A stretch of 64,000 nt of DNA from Candidatus Gallimonas merdigallinarum (GTDB taxonomy: Bacteria > Bacillota > Clostridia > Christensenellales > Borkfalkiaceae), in contig CAJFFP010000003.1 of the NCBI GenBank assembly GCA_904373325.1, positions 1 to 64,000 on the forward strand, given 5' to 3'. A program made the translations under genes and the position numbers. Below the pieces are notes generated by a model. It was not told the DNA's origin and ran no database searches. It was given only the letters and a program-made list of their open reading frames with translations. Of the stretch, positions 16,353-25,530 are shown piece by piece (position 1 is the stretch's first letter; each line of letters starts with the position of its first letter).

Positions 16353-17694
16353 TTATCGGAGCAGGGCGCGGCGGACGGCATTGCGGTATTCCCGATACCC
16401 CGCCTCCCGCGCATCGCGCACGGACGGATCGGGCGCAAAGACGCGCTCCGAACGGCGCAGACGGAAAAGCTCTTTCTCGTCGGTGAGATCGGCGGAGAGC
16501 ATGGCGAGCATCGCCGCGCCGAGCGCGGTACTCTCCCGTTCGACCGGACGATCGACGGGCGCGCCGAGAACGTCCGCCTGAAACTGCATGAGGAAATCGT
16601 TTGCCGAAACCCCGCCGTCGCAGCGGATCGCGGAGAGCGACACGCCGCTGTCTTTCTGCATACAATCGGCAAGATCGCGCGCGCCGAAGGCGATGCTCTC
16701 CAACACCGCACGCACGAGCTCCGCCCGCCCCGTGCTCTGCGTGATGCCCGAAAACAGCCCGCGCGCTTCGGGGTCCCAATAGGGCGCGCCAAGCCCCGTA
16801 AACGCAGGCACAAAGCTGACGCCGCCCGTATCGGGAATGCTTTCCGCAAGCGTGCCGCTCTCCGCGGCGGAGGAAATGAGCCCGAGTTTGTCGCGCAGCC
16901 ACTGAACCCCGCTGCCCGCATGGAAACAGCTCCCTTCGAGCGCATACGCCGTTTTGCCGCGCACGCGGCACGCCGCCGTCGTCAGCAGTCCGCTCTCCGA
17001 GCTGACGCAGGTCTCGCCCGTGTGGAAGAGCAGGAACAGCCCCGTTCCGTAGGTGATCTTCCCCTCGCCCGCGCGCAGGCACGCCTGCCCGAAGAGCGCC
17101 GCCTGCTGATCGCCCGCAACGCCCGCAACGGGGATCGTATGCCCGCCGACGCATATCTCGCCCATGCGCGCGTCGCTGTCTCTGACCTCGGGCAGGATCC
17201 CGCGCGGAATGGAGAACGTGCGCAGCAGCTCCTCGTCCCACGCCATCGTATGAATGTTGAACAGCATGGTGCGGGAGGCGTTCGTGACGTCGGTGACGAA
17301 CGAACGGTGTTCCGTGAATTTGTAGATCAGATAACTGTCGATCGTTCCCGCACACAGCTTGCCTTCGCGGAAGAGCGCGCGCACGGCGGCACTGCCAGCC
17401 AATGACGGGGCAGACAGGCTCGCCCGTCTCCCGATTCCACATGACGACCGCCTCGCGCTGGTTGGCGATCCCGACGCGCGCCACGTTCTCCGCGCCCGCG
17501 ACCCGCATACAGTCGTTGATGACGTATGCGGATTTATAATAGATCTCGTCCGCGTCCTGTTCCACCCAACCCGAACGCGGAAGCGACAGCCCGACAGGCT
17601 GCTGCGCGCAGTGAATGAACCTCTGCGATTGCAGATCGTACACAAATGCGCGCACGCTCGTCGTACCCGCGTCGAGTACGATAATATATTTCAT
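16353..17694 (-). pseudogene. glpK: Glycerol kinase, broken by an internal frameshifting deletion
   Basis: The first frame (from ATG 17694, SD GGAGG) gives MKYIIVLDAGTTSVRAFVYD to PVCPVIGWQCRR; then the frame changes near 17385-17396 and continues as VRALFREGKLCAGTIDSYLIYKF to the C-terminus at 16353. Known GlpK proteins have about 45 more residues here (WQCRRT...to the segment before the GELLFGTID equivalent). All downstream motifs are intact (VAGDQQAALFGQACL, GGVSANDFLMQFQADVL). The junction sits on GGCAGTGCCGCC, which encodes part of both flanks in different frames, so deletion between short direct repeats, real or by assembly collapse, is likely. Confidence 0.85.
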
Positions 17695-17839
17695 CGTTTT
17701 CCTCCCCTTCGCCGCGCCGCATTGCGCCATTTTTCCGCAATGCGGCGCGGCGCTGAATCTGATACGCCGACTTCCGGAACAGCCGTTCCGATTTTGCAGA
17801 AATGCCCCTTCCGCAAAAGGCGTTGCCGTCCGATTACAG

Positions 17840-17870
17840 AAAAGACCCCGCAAAAATACGGGGTCTCTTT
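17840..17870 (-). terminator. Terminator after lemA
   Basis: AGACCCCG (17843-17850) pairs with CGGGGTCT (17859-17866) and is followed on the minus strand by CTTTTC. It lies about 15 nt beyond the lemA stop. Confidence 0.8.
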
Positions 17871-17883
17871 CGGATAACCTTTA

Positions 17884-18552
17884 TCAGAAGAATACGCCGC
17901 GCGCCTGCTCTTTGACTTCTGCAGAAGTGCTGAACGGGATACGGGTGGTATACCCTCTGCGGGACGCCACGATCATCTTGGTGGGCCATGCGAAGATGTC
18001 CCTGTTCCACGTGTTCACCGTATCGTTATACACTTCGCGCGCCGCCGTGATTTCCTTTTGCAGGTACGCGTTCTGCTGCATTGCGTCCGCGATTTCCGCG
18101 TGCGCTTTGAGGTCGGGATAGTTCTCAAACGCAATGTTGATGCTCCTGCCGACAGAATCGATCTTCTGCGCGATCTCGTTGCGCGCGCCGTCGCCGTCGG
18201 GAGACGCGCCCGAGCGGTATGCGGCGATCTGCGTCATCGTCGTCTTATCGAGGTCAATCGCCTTATCGAGCAGCCTTGCGCAGTTCTGCAAGATGACGAC
18301 GCGCTGTTCCAGATAGTTATCGATCTGCGATGCGTCGTGCTGGATCTTCTGTTGGAGCTGCGAAAGGTAGTTCCCCGCCTTGATCTTCATGATGAGGAAG
18401 ATCAGCCCGGGAAGGATTGCGCAGATCCAGAGGAGCACCTCAAAGATCACAGAGCCGATGCCCGTTTTTACGGGGATCTGCTTTTCGATGACGGCGACGT
18501 CGCGCCCCGCGGTATTTACGGGACCGGTCATCTCATCAAGTTCGTTTGCCAT
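17884..18552 (-). CDS. LemA family protein
   Basis: A 222-residue protein with one membrane helix (about 33-57) and a long helical bundle (YLSQLQQKIQHDASQIDNYLEQRVVILQNCARLLDKAIDLDKTT... and YPDLKAHAEIADAMQQNAYLQKEITAAREVYNDTVNTWN...), the LemA hallmark including the YNDxVNxxN segment. It follows the 678-residue membrane protein gene after 30 bp with an AGGAGG-like SD, so the two are one operon. LemA function is unresolved in bacteria; pairs with large membrane partners are common. Confidence 0.9.
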   Translation of the reverse strand: MANELDEMTGPVNTAGRDVAVIEKQIPVKTGIGSVIFEVLLWICAILPGLIFLIMKIKAGNYLSQLQQKIQHDASQIDNYLEQRVVILQNCARLLDKAIDLDKTTMTQIAAYRSGASPDGDGARNEIAQKIDSVGRSINIAFENYPDLKAHAEIADAMQQNAYLQKEITAAREVYNDTVNTWNRDIFAWPTKMIVASRRGYTTRIPFSTSAEVKEQARGVFF

Positions 18553-18582
18553 ATATAAATCCTCCTTTTAACTTTTCCTGTT

Positions 18583-20619
18583 TTATGATTGCTCTTCCGA
18601 AGAAGGATCTTCGGCCGCTGCCTGTTCCGTCTCCGCGGAAGGCTCTTCCGCGGGCTGCGCAGTCTCTTCGGGCGCAGCCTCCTGCTCCGCAGCGTCAGCC
18701 GCGGCGGCCTCCCTTTCCGCCTCTTCCGCCTCGGCGAGCGCTTTGTCTACCTTGGCGAGCGCTTCGGCGACGTCGCCCTTTCCTGCGGCGGAGACGCCGT
18801 AAACGGAACTGAGTTCCATGTCGCTTCCCGCGTCGAACATCCCCTGCAAAATGGGGATCGCGAGAATGCCGTTCCCGAACGCAACGGTATCCGAATACCG
18901 CTTCGTAAAGTTTCCGAACGCCTCGGACGCGCGCCTGCGCTCGTAGTCCTCGCGCGTGCCGCCGACCGGTCTGACCTCCATGACGGACGTACGGGAGAGC
19001 GGAATATACTCCGTCCACGGCACGGGCACGTTATGCGTATAGCCGTCGCCGCCCAGAACGGGAATATAGGCGACGCGCGGGATCGCGTCATACGAATAAG
19101 CGTTGACGCGCACCCTGTCCGCAAGCCCGTCTTTCTGCACGAACTGCGTCTTTAAAATGGTCTGCGTCTTGGTATCCTGATGCGCAAAGAGCGAGGGCGA
19201 GAACCTGTTTGCCGCAGCCTCCGTCTCGTAGGAAGTACAGTTGCGCTGATAAACGTCCTTATAGATAAATTCGCGCGGTTTCTGCATTTTATAGAGCGGA
19301 ATGGAGAGCACGGGCGCAAGATCGAAATACACGGAGCGGAAATACTCGGCGTTGAACGCGAGAAATTCCGCGCGCGCCGCGGCGAGATCAAAACTCTTGT
19401 ATCGGGAAGGATCGGTTTCGATCTGCCAACTCTGCGCGTGCTCGGAGCGAATACAGTTGAGCATCCCCCGCTTCATAAAGGCGAAATCGTCGCCGTATGC
19501 CTCGTCCGAGCGGATGAGCGACAGCATATTCTTTTGCGCGAGCGGCGTGAACATAAGGCGGAACTGCACCTCGTTGTCGCGGTCGGTCGCGCCGAACAGC
19601 ACGTCGAACTCCGCATTCCCCATCTCGGTGAAGCTGCCTGTTCCGGAGGTAAGCGCCTTGCGCGCCCGCTTTTCCAGCTTCTTCTTCCCGCGCCTGACTT
19701 TGCGCTCCACCTGTCCTTCCGAAAGCTCGTGCGCGTGCGTCGGCTGACGGGAGAAATTGAGATCGGGCGCCGCCTCGTTGCCGTAGAACATCCGCGTGTT
19801 GTAGCCGTACACAGGCGCAGGCGCGGTATATGTAGCGGTGAGCGTCTGCGTGTGATGCACGGCGTGGCGGTTGCCTTTGGAATCGTAGGAATACGTCGTC
19901 CAATGAATGACGAGCGAGCCCGTGTACGTCGTATCCGAAATGCGGCACACGAGGTCGCGCTCGTAGAGGAAGGGATTGCCTTCCACCGTACCCGAAAGCA
20001 CGCACACCGTGGAACTGCTCTCGTCCGCATTGTCGTGCAGTCCGTATTTGCGGGACATGAGATCGAACGTCTTTACGTCGAAATAGTCGTCGATGCGGAT
20101 ATCGGGCTCCGTCTTTTCGATGAGCTCCCGCGTCATGTTGAACGTGAACAGCTCGTGCAGCGGGCGCATCTGATCATACGCCTCCGCCTTGACGGCGTTG
20201 GCTTTGCTGACGGCGGCTTCGTATTTTTTCTGCCGCGTTTCGATCATCCTCTTGATCTTTGTACACAGAAGAACGATCAGCACGATCGCAAGCCCGATGC
20301 ACAGGACCATGATCAGAATATGGAGCCATGTCCCCTGCGTGACGGAAAGGTACAGAAAGACCGCGCCCGCGATGAGCGCGGCGACAAGCAGAAGAATGAC
20401 GCACACGCGCACCGCCTTGCCCGTGCTGAGTTTTTTCTCGGCAGCGTCCGCCTTGGCTGCCGCCGCGTTGTAGCGCGCAACCGTCTTTGCATTTTCCTCC
20501 GGACTGACGCCCGATTTTTTTACGAGAGCGTCGAAATACTCTTCCGCGTTCTTTTGGAACGCTCCCTTCAATACCTTGGTATAATATTCAAGCGGTTCAA
20601 AATCGTCCAATGATTGCAT
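18583..20619 (-). CDS. Large membrane protein of unknown function, operon partner of LemA
   Basis: A 678-residue protein. An N-terminal soluble part with a short coiled coil (about 40-65) precedes two close membrane helices (about 70-92 and 97-119); both ends of the chain are therefore on the same side. The next 480 residues form a soluble domain with no motif I recognise, though a central YNTRMFYGNEAAPDLNFSRQP and later VLSIPLYKMQKPREFIY look like conserved blocks. The last 60 residues are Ala/Glu-rich and low in complexity. It has a consensus promoter and SD, and lemA follows. I cannot assign a family with confidence. Confidence 0.75.
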   Translation of the reverse strand: MQSLDDFEPLEYYTKVLKGAFQKNAEEYFDALVKKSGVSPEENAKTVARYNAAAAKADAAEKKLSTGKAVRVCVILLLVAALIAGAVFLYLSVTQGTWLHILIMVLCIGLAIVLIVLLCTKIKRMIETRQKKYEAAVSKANAVKAEAYDQMRPLHELFTFNMTRELIEKTEPDIRIDDYFDVKTFDLMSRKYGLHDNADESSSTVCVLSGTVEGNPFLYERDLVCRISDTTYTGSLVIHWTTYSYDSKGNRHAVHHTQTLTATYTAPAPVYGYNTRMFYGNEAAPDLNFSRQPTHAHELSEGQVERKVRRGKKKLEKRARKALTSGTGSFTEMGNAEFDVLFGATDRDNEVQFRLMFTPLAQKNMLSLIRSDEAYGDDFAFMKRGMLNCIRSEHAQSWQIETDPSRYKSFDLAAARAEFLAFNAEYFRSVYFDLAPVLSIPLYKMQKPREFIYKDVYQRNCTSYETEAAANRFSPSLFAHQDTKTQTILKTQFVQKDGLADRVRVNAYSYDAIPRVAYIPVLGGDGYTHNVPVPWTEYIPLSRTSVMEVRPVGGTREDYERRRASEAFGNFTKRYSDTVAFGNGILAIPILQGMFDAGSDMELSSVYGVSAAGKGDVAEALAKVDKALAEAEEAEREAAAADAAEQEAAPEETAQPAEEPSAETEQAAAEDPSSEEQS

Positions 20620-20640
20620 ATTCTCTCACCTTTCTTTTTA

Positions 20641-20669
20641 ATTATAGAATATTCGACAGGGTTTGTCAA
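20641..20669 (-). promoter_or_regulatory. Consensus promoter of the LemA operon
   Basis: Minus-strand TTGACA (20669-20664), 17-bp spacer, TATAAT (20646-20641). An AAAGGTGAG SD and the ATG at 20619 follow. Confidence 0.9.
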
Positions 20670-20721
20670 GAGGACAAAAAACTTTCGCGACGGCGCGCGG
20701 CAATTTCACAATTTTTTACGA

Positions 20722-20743
20722 AAAAACCGCCCGAAGGCGGTTG
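20722..20743 (-). terminator. Terminator after the macrodomain gene
   Basis: AACCGCC-CGAA-GGCGGTT with a following TTTTTT on the minus strand, just past the macrodomain stop codon. Confidence 0.85.
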
Positions 20744-20759
20744 TATTGCATATGAAATT

Positions 20760-21608
20760 TCACATCATTTTGAGGATATTGCGGTAAATTTCGGTATCGG
20801 CGTCGAGGAAGGTGTTGAACACGATTTTCAGATCGCTCTCCGCATGGCGCATCTTCCATTTGAGCACCGTGCCGACGGCGATCTCCGCCGCCTCGCCGCG
20901 GGGGAAACTGAACACGCCCGTGGAGATGCAGCAGAACGCCACGGAATGCAGTCCCGCGCGCTCCGCCGTATCGAGGCAGGCAAGATAGCAGGCGCGCAGG
21001 TCGGCGCGGTCCTCTTCGCGCACTTCGCGGCGGATCATCGGACCGACCGTGTGCAGAACGTATTTGCACGGCAGGTTGAAAGCGCGGGTGATCTTGCAGT
21101 CCCCGACAGTCTCCTCATGCCCCTGCGCGGCGATGATCTTGGCGCAGTCGTCCCGAAGCTGCATTCCCGCAGCGGAATGAATGGCGTTGTCGATACAGTT
21201 ATGGTTGGGCAAAAAACACCCCAGCAGTCCGCTGTTCGCGGCGTTGACGACCGCGTCCGCCGCAAGGCGCGTGATATCCCCCTGCCACAGGGCAAAGCCG
21301 TGCGCGTCGAAGGAGAGCTCCTCCATGGAGACAATGCCCTTTTCCACGCTCTCCGTCCAGAAAAGTCTGTCCTGCAAGGAGATAATGTCGGCGGGAATGG
21401 GGTGCGCGGGGCGTTCGTTCATATATCCGCGGACGAGCGCGCGCTTTTTTTCGGGCGTGGCGGAGAAGGCGGCGATCATGCCGCGTTCGCGCAGGAGATA
21501 CTTTAAAAGCGTATCCGTTGCGGCGATCTTTTCCTCCGCATTGCAGAGCGCGGGGCGCGGGTAAGGCGTGAGATCGACGGCGGATTCAAACCCGTTGAGC
21601 GAATACAC
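20760..21608 (-). CDS. Zinc-dependent macrodomain protein (protein-ADP-ribose hydrolase type)
   Basis: A 282-residue protein. After about 90 helical residues comes a macrodomain: LWQGDITRLAADAVVNAANSGLLGCFLPNHNCIDNAIHSAAG, with NAAN for ADP-ribose and the C-x4-H-x-C zinc-binding insert that defines zinc macrodomains able to remove ADP-ribose from proteins. GPMIRREVREEDRADLRACY and STGVFSFPRGEAAEIA complete the site. I take the GTG at 21608, which lies 2 nt after the stop of the hydratase gene, because the family length fits and any earlier start is inside that gene. No SirTM or GcvH-L gene, its usual partners in some Firmicutes, is nearby. Confidence 0.85.
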   Translation of the reverse strand: MYSLNGFESAVDLTPYPRPALCNAEEKIAATDTLLKYLLRERGMIAAFSATPEKKRALVRGYMNERPAHPIPADIISLQDRLFWTESVEKGIVSMEELSFDAHGFALWQGDITRLAADAVVNAANSGLLGCFLPNHNCIDNAIHSAAGMQLRDDCAKIIAAQGHEETVGDCKITRAFNLPCKYVLHTVGPMIRREVREEDRADLRACYLACLDTAERAGLHSVAFCCISTGVFSFPRGEAAEIAVGTVLKWKMRHAESDLKIVFNTFLDADTEIYRNILKMM

Positions 21609-21610
21609 CG

Positions 21611-23845
21611 TTACGCCTCCGCCTTTTCCTTGTTGTAGTTGATGAGGCAGCCTGCGAGCAGGATCTTCCGCTCGTCCGCCGTCAGCGCGCCGAGTTCCAG
21701 CGCGACGTCGCGCGTCTTTCCGCCCGAGATCACCTTTGCGACCACGCGTTCCTCGCCCGACGCGACGGCTTCCGCCGCGTTGGGAACGTACAGGTAATCG
21801 CCGACTTTGAGATCGATCTTCGCGCAGGTGAAAGGCAGCATACCCCAATTGATGAGGTTGGAGCGATACCGCTTGGTCGCGTACTCCTTGCAGATATTGG
21901 CAACGCCGCCCAGAACGCGCTGGCAGGAAGCCGCCTGTTCGCGCGCGGAGCCGTCGCCCGGCTTGTTGGAGACGACCACGCTGCCGTAAATCGTCCCCTC
22001 TTCGGGTACGAAGCCGCCCAGCTCGCCGAGCACGCTCTCGGGCAGCGCGCCCGTCTCGCGGCGCGCCTTCTCTTCCGCCGCGACCGCCTTGGCGCGGGAA
22101 ACGTACTGCGGGTCTTTGCGGGAGAGCGCAAATTCCGCAAGTTTCATGGGATTGGAGCGGTAGGACGACGTCTCGCCCGAGGGAATGAGTTCGTCCGTCG
22201 TCGTCACGGGATCGGTGAGCACGGAGACGACCTTCATGAGAAGGTTCTTGCCGAGCGCGATCTGTTCGGGCCAATCGGCAATGTTGGGTCCGTAGACGAG
22301 TTCGGCGTCGGGATCGGGCTTGCCCGCGCCGTGATAGACGCGGTTTTCGTAAATCTTGCCGTCGTATTTATACTTTTTGATGCGCTTGTTGTACTCGTAA
22401 TCGAGCGCGGAGGTGAGCACGCCGCCGTTGGCAGCCGTCGCCGCGATCGAACGCGCGTCCATGAGCGCGACCGCCGCAAGCTGACCCGCCGCGGGCTTGC
22501 TGCCCTCGCGGTTCTCGAAGTTGCGCGTCGTGTGGCGGATGGAAAGCCCGTTGTTGGCGGGAACGTCGCCCGCGCCGAAGCAGGGACCGCAGAACGCCGT
22601 TTTCACGACCGCGCCCGCCTCCATGAGCGTTCCGACATAGCCGCCCTCGGTGAGCGCCTTATAGACGGGCTGCGACGCGGGATATACGCTGAGCGCGAAC
22701 TCGCCCGCGCCGACGCTCTTGCCGCGCAAAATCTCCGCCGCCTCGGCGACGTTCTCGTAGCCGCCGCCCGCACACCCCGCGATGACGCCCTGATCGACGT
22801 ACACTTTGCCGTCCTTCACCTTGTCGGTGAGCGTAAAGCTGTCGTCCCCTTTGAGCTTTCTGCCCTGCTCTTCTGCAATTTTCAGAAGCTCGACGGGGCG
22901 TTCCAAGAACTCGCGGATGGTATATGCGTTGGAGGGGTGGAACGGAAGCGCGATCATCGGCTCTACGCGGGAAAGGTCGATGACGACCGCGCCGTCGTAA
23001 TACGCAGGCTGCGAGACGGTGAGCTTTTTATAGTCGCCCTCTCTGCCGTGTACGCGGAAGAACTCCTGCGTCTTTTCGTCCGTCTCCCAGATGGAGGAAA
23101 GACAGGTCGTCTCCGTCGTCATGACGTCGATGCCGATGCGGTAATCCATGGAGAGATTGGCGATCCCGGGGCCGATAAATTCAAGGATCTTATTCTTGAC
23201 GAATCCGCTTGCGAACGTCGCCTTGACGAGCGCGAGCGCGACGTCCTGCGGACCGACGCCCTTTCTCAGTTTGCCTTTGAGGTAGACGGCGATGACGGGC
23301 GGGCGCTTGACGTCGTACGTCTGACGGAGAAGCTGTTTGACGAGTTCGGGTCCGCCCTCGCCCACCGCCATCGTGCCGAGCGCGCCGTAGCGGGTGTGCG
23401 AATCGGAGCCGAGGATCATCGCGCCGCACTTCGCCGCGCATTCGCGCATGTACTGGTGAATGACCGCAATGTGCGCGGGAACGTAGTCGCCGCCGTATTT
23501 TTTCGCCGCGGAAAGCCCGAACACGTGGTCGTCCTCGTTGATGGTGCCGCCCACCGCGCAGAGCGAGTTATGGCAGTTCGTGAGGGTGTAGGGAATGGGA
23601 AATTCTTTGAGTCCGCTCGCCTTCGCCGTCTGGATAATGCCGACGTAGGTGATGTCGTGCGAGGCGATCGCGTCGAAGCGGATACGGAGATTCTCTTCGT
23701 CGCCCGCGTTGTGCGCCTTCAAAATCGCGTAAGAGAGCGTATTTCTGACCGCCGCTTCCTTTTTGTCGGATGTAAAAAACGCCTGCGCCTCCTTGACGAC
23801 GCGCCCTTCCGTATAATAGACGCCCTGTTTGATGAGTTTGACCAT
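21611..23845 (-). CDS. Aconitase-family hydratase
   Basis: A 744-residue member of the aconitase superfamily. LGSDSHTRYGALGTMAVGEGG is the N-terminal signature; the 4Fe-4S ligands lie in GCAGGGYENV and FCGPCFGAGD; RNFENREGSKPAAGQLAAVALMDARSIAATAANGG carries the substrate Arg region; the C-terminal swivelling domain has YRSNLINWGMLPF. It resembles the hydratases of Clostridia (YbhJ-like) more than canonical AcnA, so citrate as substrate is not certain. SD GGAGGAG precedes ATG 23845; a Met further upstream lacks one. Promoter TTGAAA-17-TATAAT is visible. The macrodomain gene is translationally coupled. Confidence 0.85.
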   Translation of the reverse strand: MVKLIKQGVYYTEGRVVKEAQAFFTSDKKEAAVRNTLSYAILKAHNAGDEENLRIRFDAIASHDITYVGIIQTAKASGLKEFPIPYTLTNCHNSLCAVGGTINEDDHVFGLSAAKKYGGDYVPAHIAVIHQYMRECAAKCGAMILGSDSHTRYGALGTMAVGEGGPELVKQLLRQTYDVKRPPVIAVYLKGKLRKGVGPQDVALALVKATFASGFVKNKILEFIGPGIANLSMDYRIGIDVMTTETTCLSSIWETDEKTQEFFRVHGREGDYKKLTVSQPAYYDGAVVIDLSRVEPMIALPFHPSNAYTIREFLERPVELLKIAEEQGRKLKGDDSFTLTDKVKDGKVYVDQGVIAGCAGGGYENVAEAAEILRGKSVGAGEFALSVYPASQPVYKALTEGGYVGTLMEAGAVVKTAFCGPCFGAGDVPANNGLSIRHTTRNFENREGSKPAAGQLAAVALMDARSIAATAANGGVLTSALDYEYNKRIKKYKYDGKIYENRVYHGAGKPDPDAELVYGPNIADWPEQIALGKNLLMKVVSVLTDPVTTTDELIPSGETSSYRSNPMKLAEFALSRKDPQYVSRAKAVAAEEKARRETGALPESVLGELGGFVPEEGTIYGSVVVSNKPGDGSAREQAASCQRVLGGVANICKEYATKRYRSNLINWGMLPFTCAKIDLKVGDYLYVPNAAEAVASGEERVVAKVISGGKTRDVALELGALTADERKILLAGCLINYNKEKAEA

Positions 23846-23896
23846 AACCGCCTTCTCCTCCGTTTCTTTATTTTGCTGAAATGATTGCGTTCTTTC

Positions 23897-23925
23897 ATTA
23901 TAGCGCATTCCGCATTTTTTTTCAA
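23897..23925 (-). promoter_or_regulatory. Promoter of the hydratase-macrodomain operon
   Basis: Minus-strand TTGAAA (23925-23920), 17-bp spacer, TATAAT (23902-23897); leader of about 45 nt to the ATG. Confidence 0.85.
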
Positions 23926-24015
23926 GCGTTCGGAAGAAACAAGCGCGTTTTTGCGCTGTTTTTTCTTCCGCAGACGGGAAAATATGTGAAATCTTTGCGC
24001 GCGCCCCCTTCCCCC

Positions 24016-24044
24016 TTGCTTTTTGCGCGCATTTTTGCTATAAT
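24016..24044 (+). promoter_or_regulatory. Promoter of the PH-domain gene, probable leaderless start
   Basis: TTGCTT (24016-24021), 17-bp spacer, TATAAT (24039-24044). The ATG at 24051 is 6 nt after the -10; a GGAG lies only 1 nt before the ATG, too close to act as SD. Confidence 0.7.
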
Positions 24045-24050
24045 CGGAGC

Positions 24051-24596
24051 ATGAACGACATCACGCCCATTCCCACCCCCGAAGGCGCGCCGCCCGAACG
24101 CAGACCCGTCGGGCATTGGCGATTCCGCTTTTCCGCGCTCACTTCCGCCCTGCTCGTTTTAGGGTTCGCCCTGTGCGCGGCAGGCATCGCGCTCACAACG
24201 TGGCAATTTATAGGATTCCTGCAAGGCGGGAATTTCGGCTCGGCGTACGAGTGGCTGAAATACGCCATTTTATACCTCGTGAGCATTGCGCTCGCAGTCA
24301 TTATCGTCGCCATGCTCGTCCGCTCGGAATATGTGCTCACCGATAAAAAGCTGACGCTCGTATTCGGTCTGATCCGCTTCGGCTACGAGCTTGAAAAAAT
24401 CCGATCCGTGCATCTTTTTAAGGGCGCGAACAAGCTCGCCGTCTACTTTGACGACGAAAAGACGAGATACATGGTCATCGTCATCAAAGACGCGTATTAC
24501 GACGATTTCGTCCGCGAACTCATCGAGCGCAACGAGCGCATCGGATTTTCCTTTTCCACCGCAGAAGAGGAGAACGAGTTCAAAAAGAAGAAATGA
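24051..24596 (+). CDS. PH-domain-like small membrane protein
   Basis: A 181-residue protein with a Pro-rich N-terminus, two membrane helices (about 28-51 and 66-89) and a small C-terminal domain reading SEYVLTDKKLTLVFGLIRFGYELEKIRSVHLFKGANKLAVYFDDEKTRYMVIVIK, the pattern of bacterial PH domains (a YxxTDKKL start, then IRSV, then a late hydrophobic strand). Ends in a run of Lys. It is monocistronic, flanked by a 23-bp bidirectional terminator. Function unknown; the domain is often found in cell-envelope stress proteins. Confidence 0.65.
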   Translation: MNDITPIPTPEGAPPERRPVGHWRFRFSALTSALLVLGFALCAAGIALTTWQFIGFLQGGNFGSAYEWLKYAILYLVSIALAVIIVAMLVRSEYVLTDKKLTLVFGLIRFGYELEKIRSVHLFKGANKLAVYFDDEKTRYMVIVIKDAYYDDFVRELIERNERIGFSFSTAEEENEFKKKK

Positions 24597-24632
24597 TCCG
24601 CCGCGCCCGACGCGCGCAGGATCTTATTCGGG

Positions 24633-24680
24633 AAAGCCTCCCGCCGCCCGCGAAATTTTTCGCGGGCGGCGGGAGGCTTT
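24633..24680. terminator. Very long bidirectional terminator
   Basis: A 20-bp perfect GC stem (24633-24652 with 24661-24680), extended to 23 bp by AAA/TTT in the loop. It separates the convergent PH-domain and SDR genes. Confidence 0.9.
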
Positions 24681-24732
24681 GCTGTACTGTTGTTATTTGC
24701 GGCGCGTTCCGGAAGCCGCAGGGCGCGCCCCG

Positions 24733-25521
24733 TCAGAACGCGTCTTTTTCCGTTCTGCCCCAGATCTTTGCAATCACGCGGAGGCGCAGCGAAAGCGGCG
24801 TAACGCATTCCAGACCGTATAAAATTTTATTCCAGAACCCGATCACCGTTTTGCGGCGGTTGCGCGAAACCGCTTTCAGCGCGGCGCGGGCGACCTTCTC
24901 GGGCGGGAGCGCGGAGACGCGCCCGAACCAGCCGTGCGTTCTGATATTTTCGACGATGTCCTCCCGCGTGGGAATGCCGCCGGGGAGCACTACCGTCGCT
25001 TTGGCGCGCCCCTTCACCTCGGTGCGGAGCGCAACCCAGAACTGTTCAAGCCCCTTCTTCGTTGCGCTGTACAGCGCAAAATAGGGCATGGGACAGCTTG
25101 CGGACATACTCCCGACGGCGAGCAGTTCGCATACGCCTTCGCCGCGCCGCGCAAACACGCCGCGCGCAAGCGAGACCGCGCCTTCGAGATTGACGCGCGC
25201 CTGCAAGACGATTTTCTCCTCGGTGTACTTTTCCGCCGCCTTCTGAATATCCACGCCCGCCACGTACACGAGACGGGAGAACGCGATCCCGCGCGCGTCG
25301 GCATAGGCAAAGAGCGCTTGGCGCGAACCGCTGTCCGCAAGATCGCACGGGCAGCATTCCACGGGAAGCTCGGGAAACTTTTCTTTGAGCGACTGCGCGA
25401 GCGCGGAGAGCTTTTCTCCGCTCCGTCCCGTGATGAAGAGCGCTTCCCCGCGTTCGGCGAGCAGACGGACGAACGCGCCGCCCAGACCGCCGCACGCGCC
25501 CGTGATCAACGTGTAGTTCAT
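24733..25521 (-). CDS. SDR family NAD(P)-dependent oxidoreductase
   Basis: A 262-residue short-chain dehydrogenase/reductase. TLITGACGGLGGAFVRLLAERG is the TGxxxGxG cofactor motif; GSMSASCPMPYFALYSATKKGLEQF holds the catalytic Ser, Tyr and Lys; VVLPGGIPT is the substrate-side loop. The extended C-terminus (WNKILYGLECVTPLSLRLRVIAKIWG) suggests membrane contact. SD AGGAGG precedes the ATG. Last gene of the M32 peptidase operon. Substrate unknown. Confidence 0.88.
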   Translation of the reverse strand: MNYTLITGACGGLGGAFVRLLAERGEALFITGRSGEKLSALAQSLKEKFPELPVECCPCDLADSGSRQALFAYADARGIAFSRLVYVAGVDIQKAAEKYTEEKIVLQARVNLEGAVSLARGVFARRGEGVCELLAVGSMSASCPMPYFALYSATKKGLEQFWVALRTEVKGRAKATVVLPGGIPTREDIVENIRTHGWFGRVSALPPEKVARAALKAVSRNRRKTVIGFWNKILYGLECVTPLSLRLRVIAKIWGRTEKDAF

Positions 25522-25530
25522 CGCCGCCTC

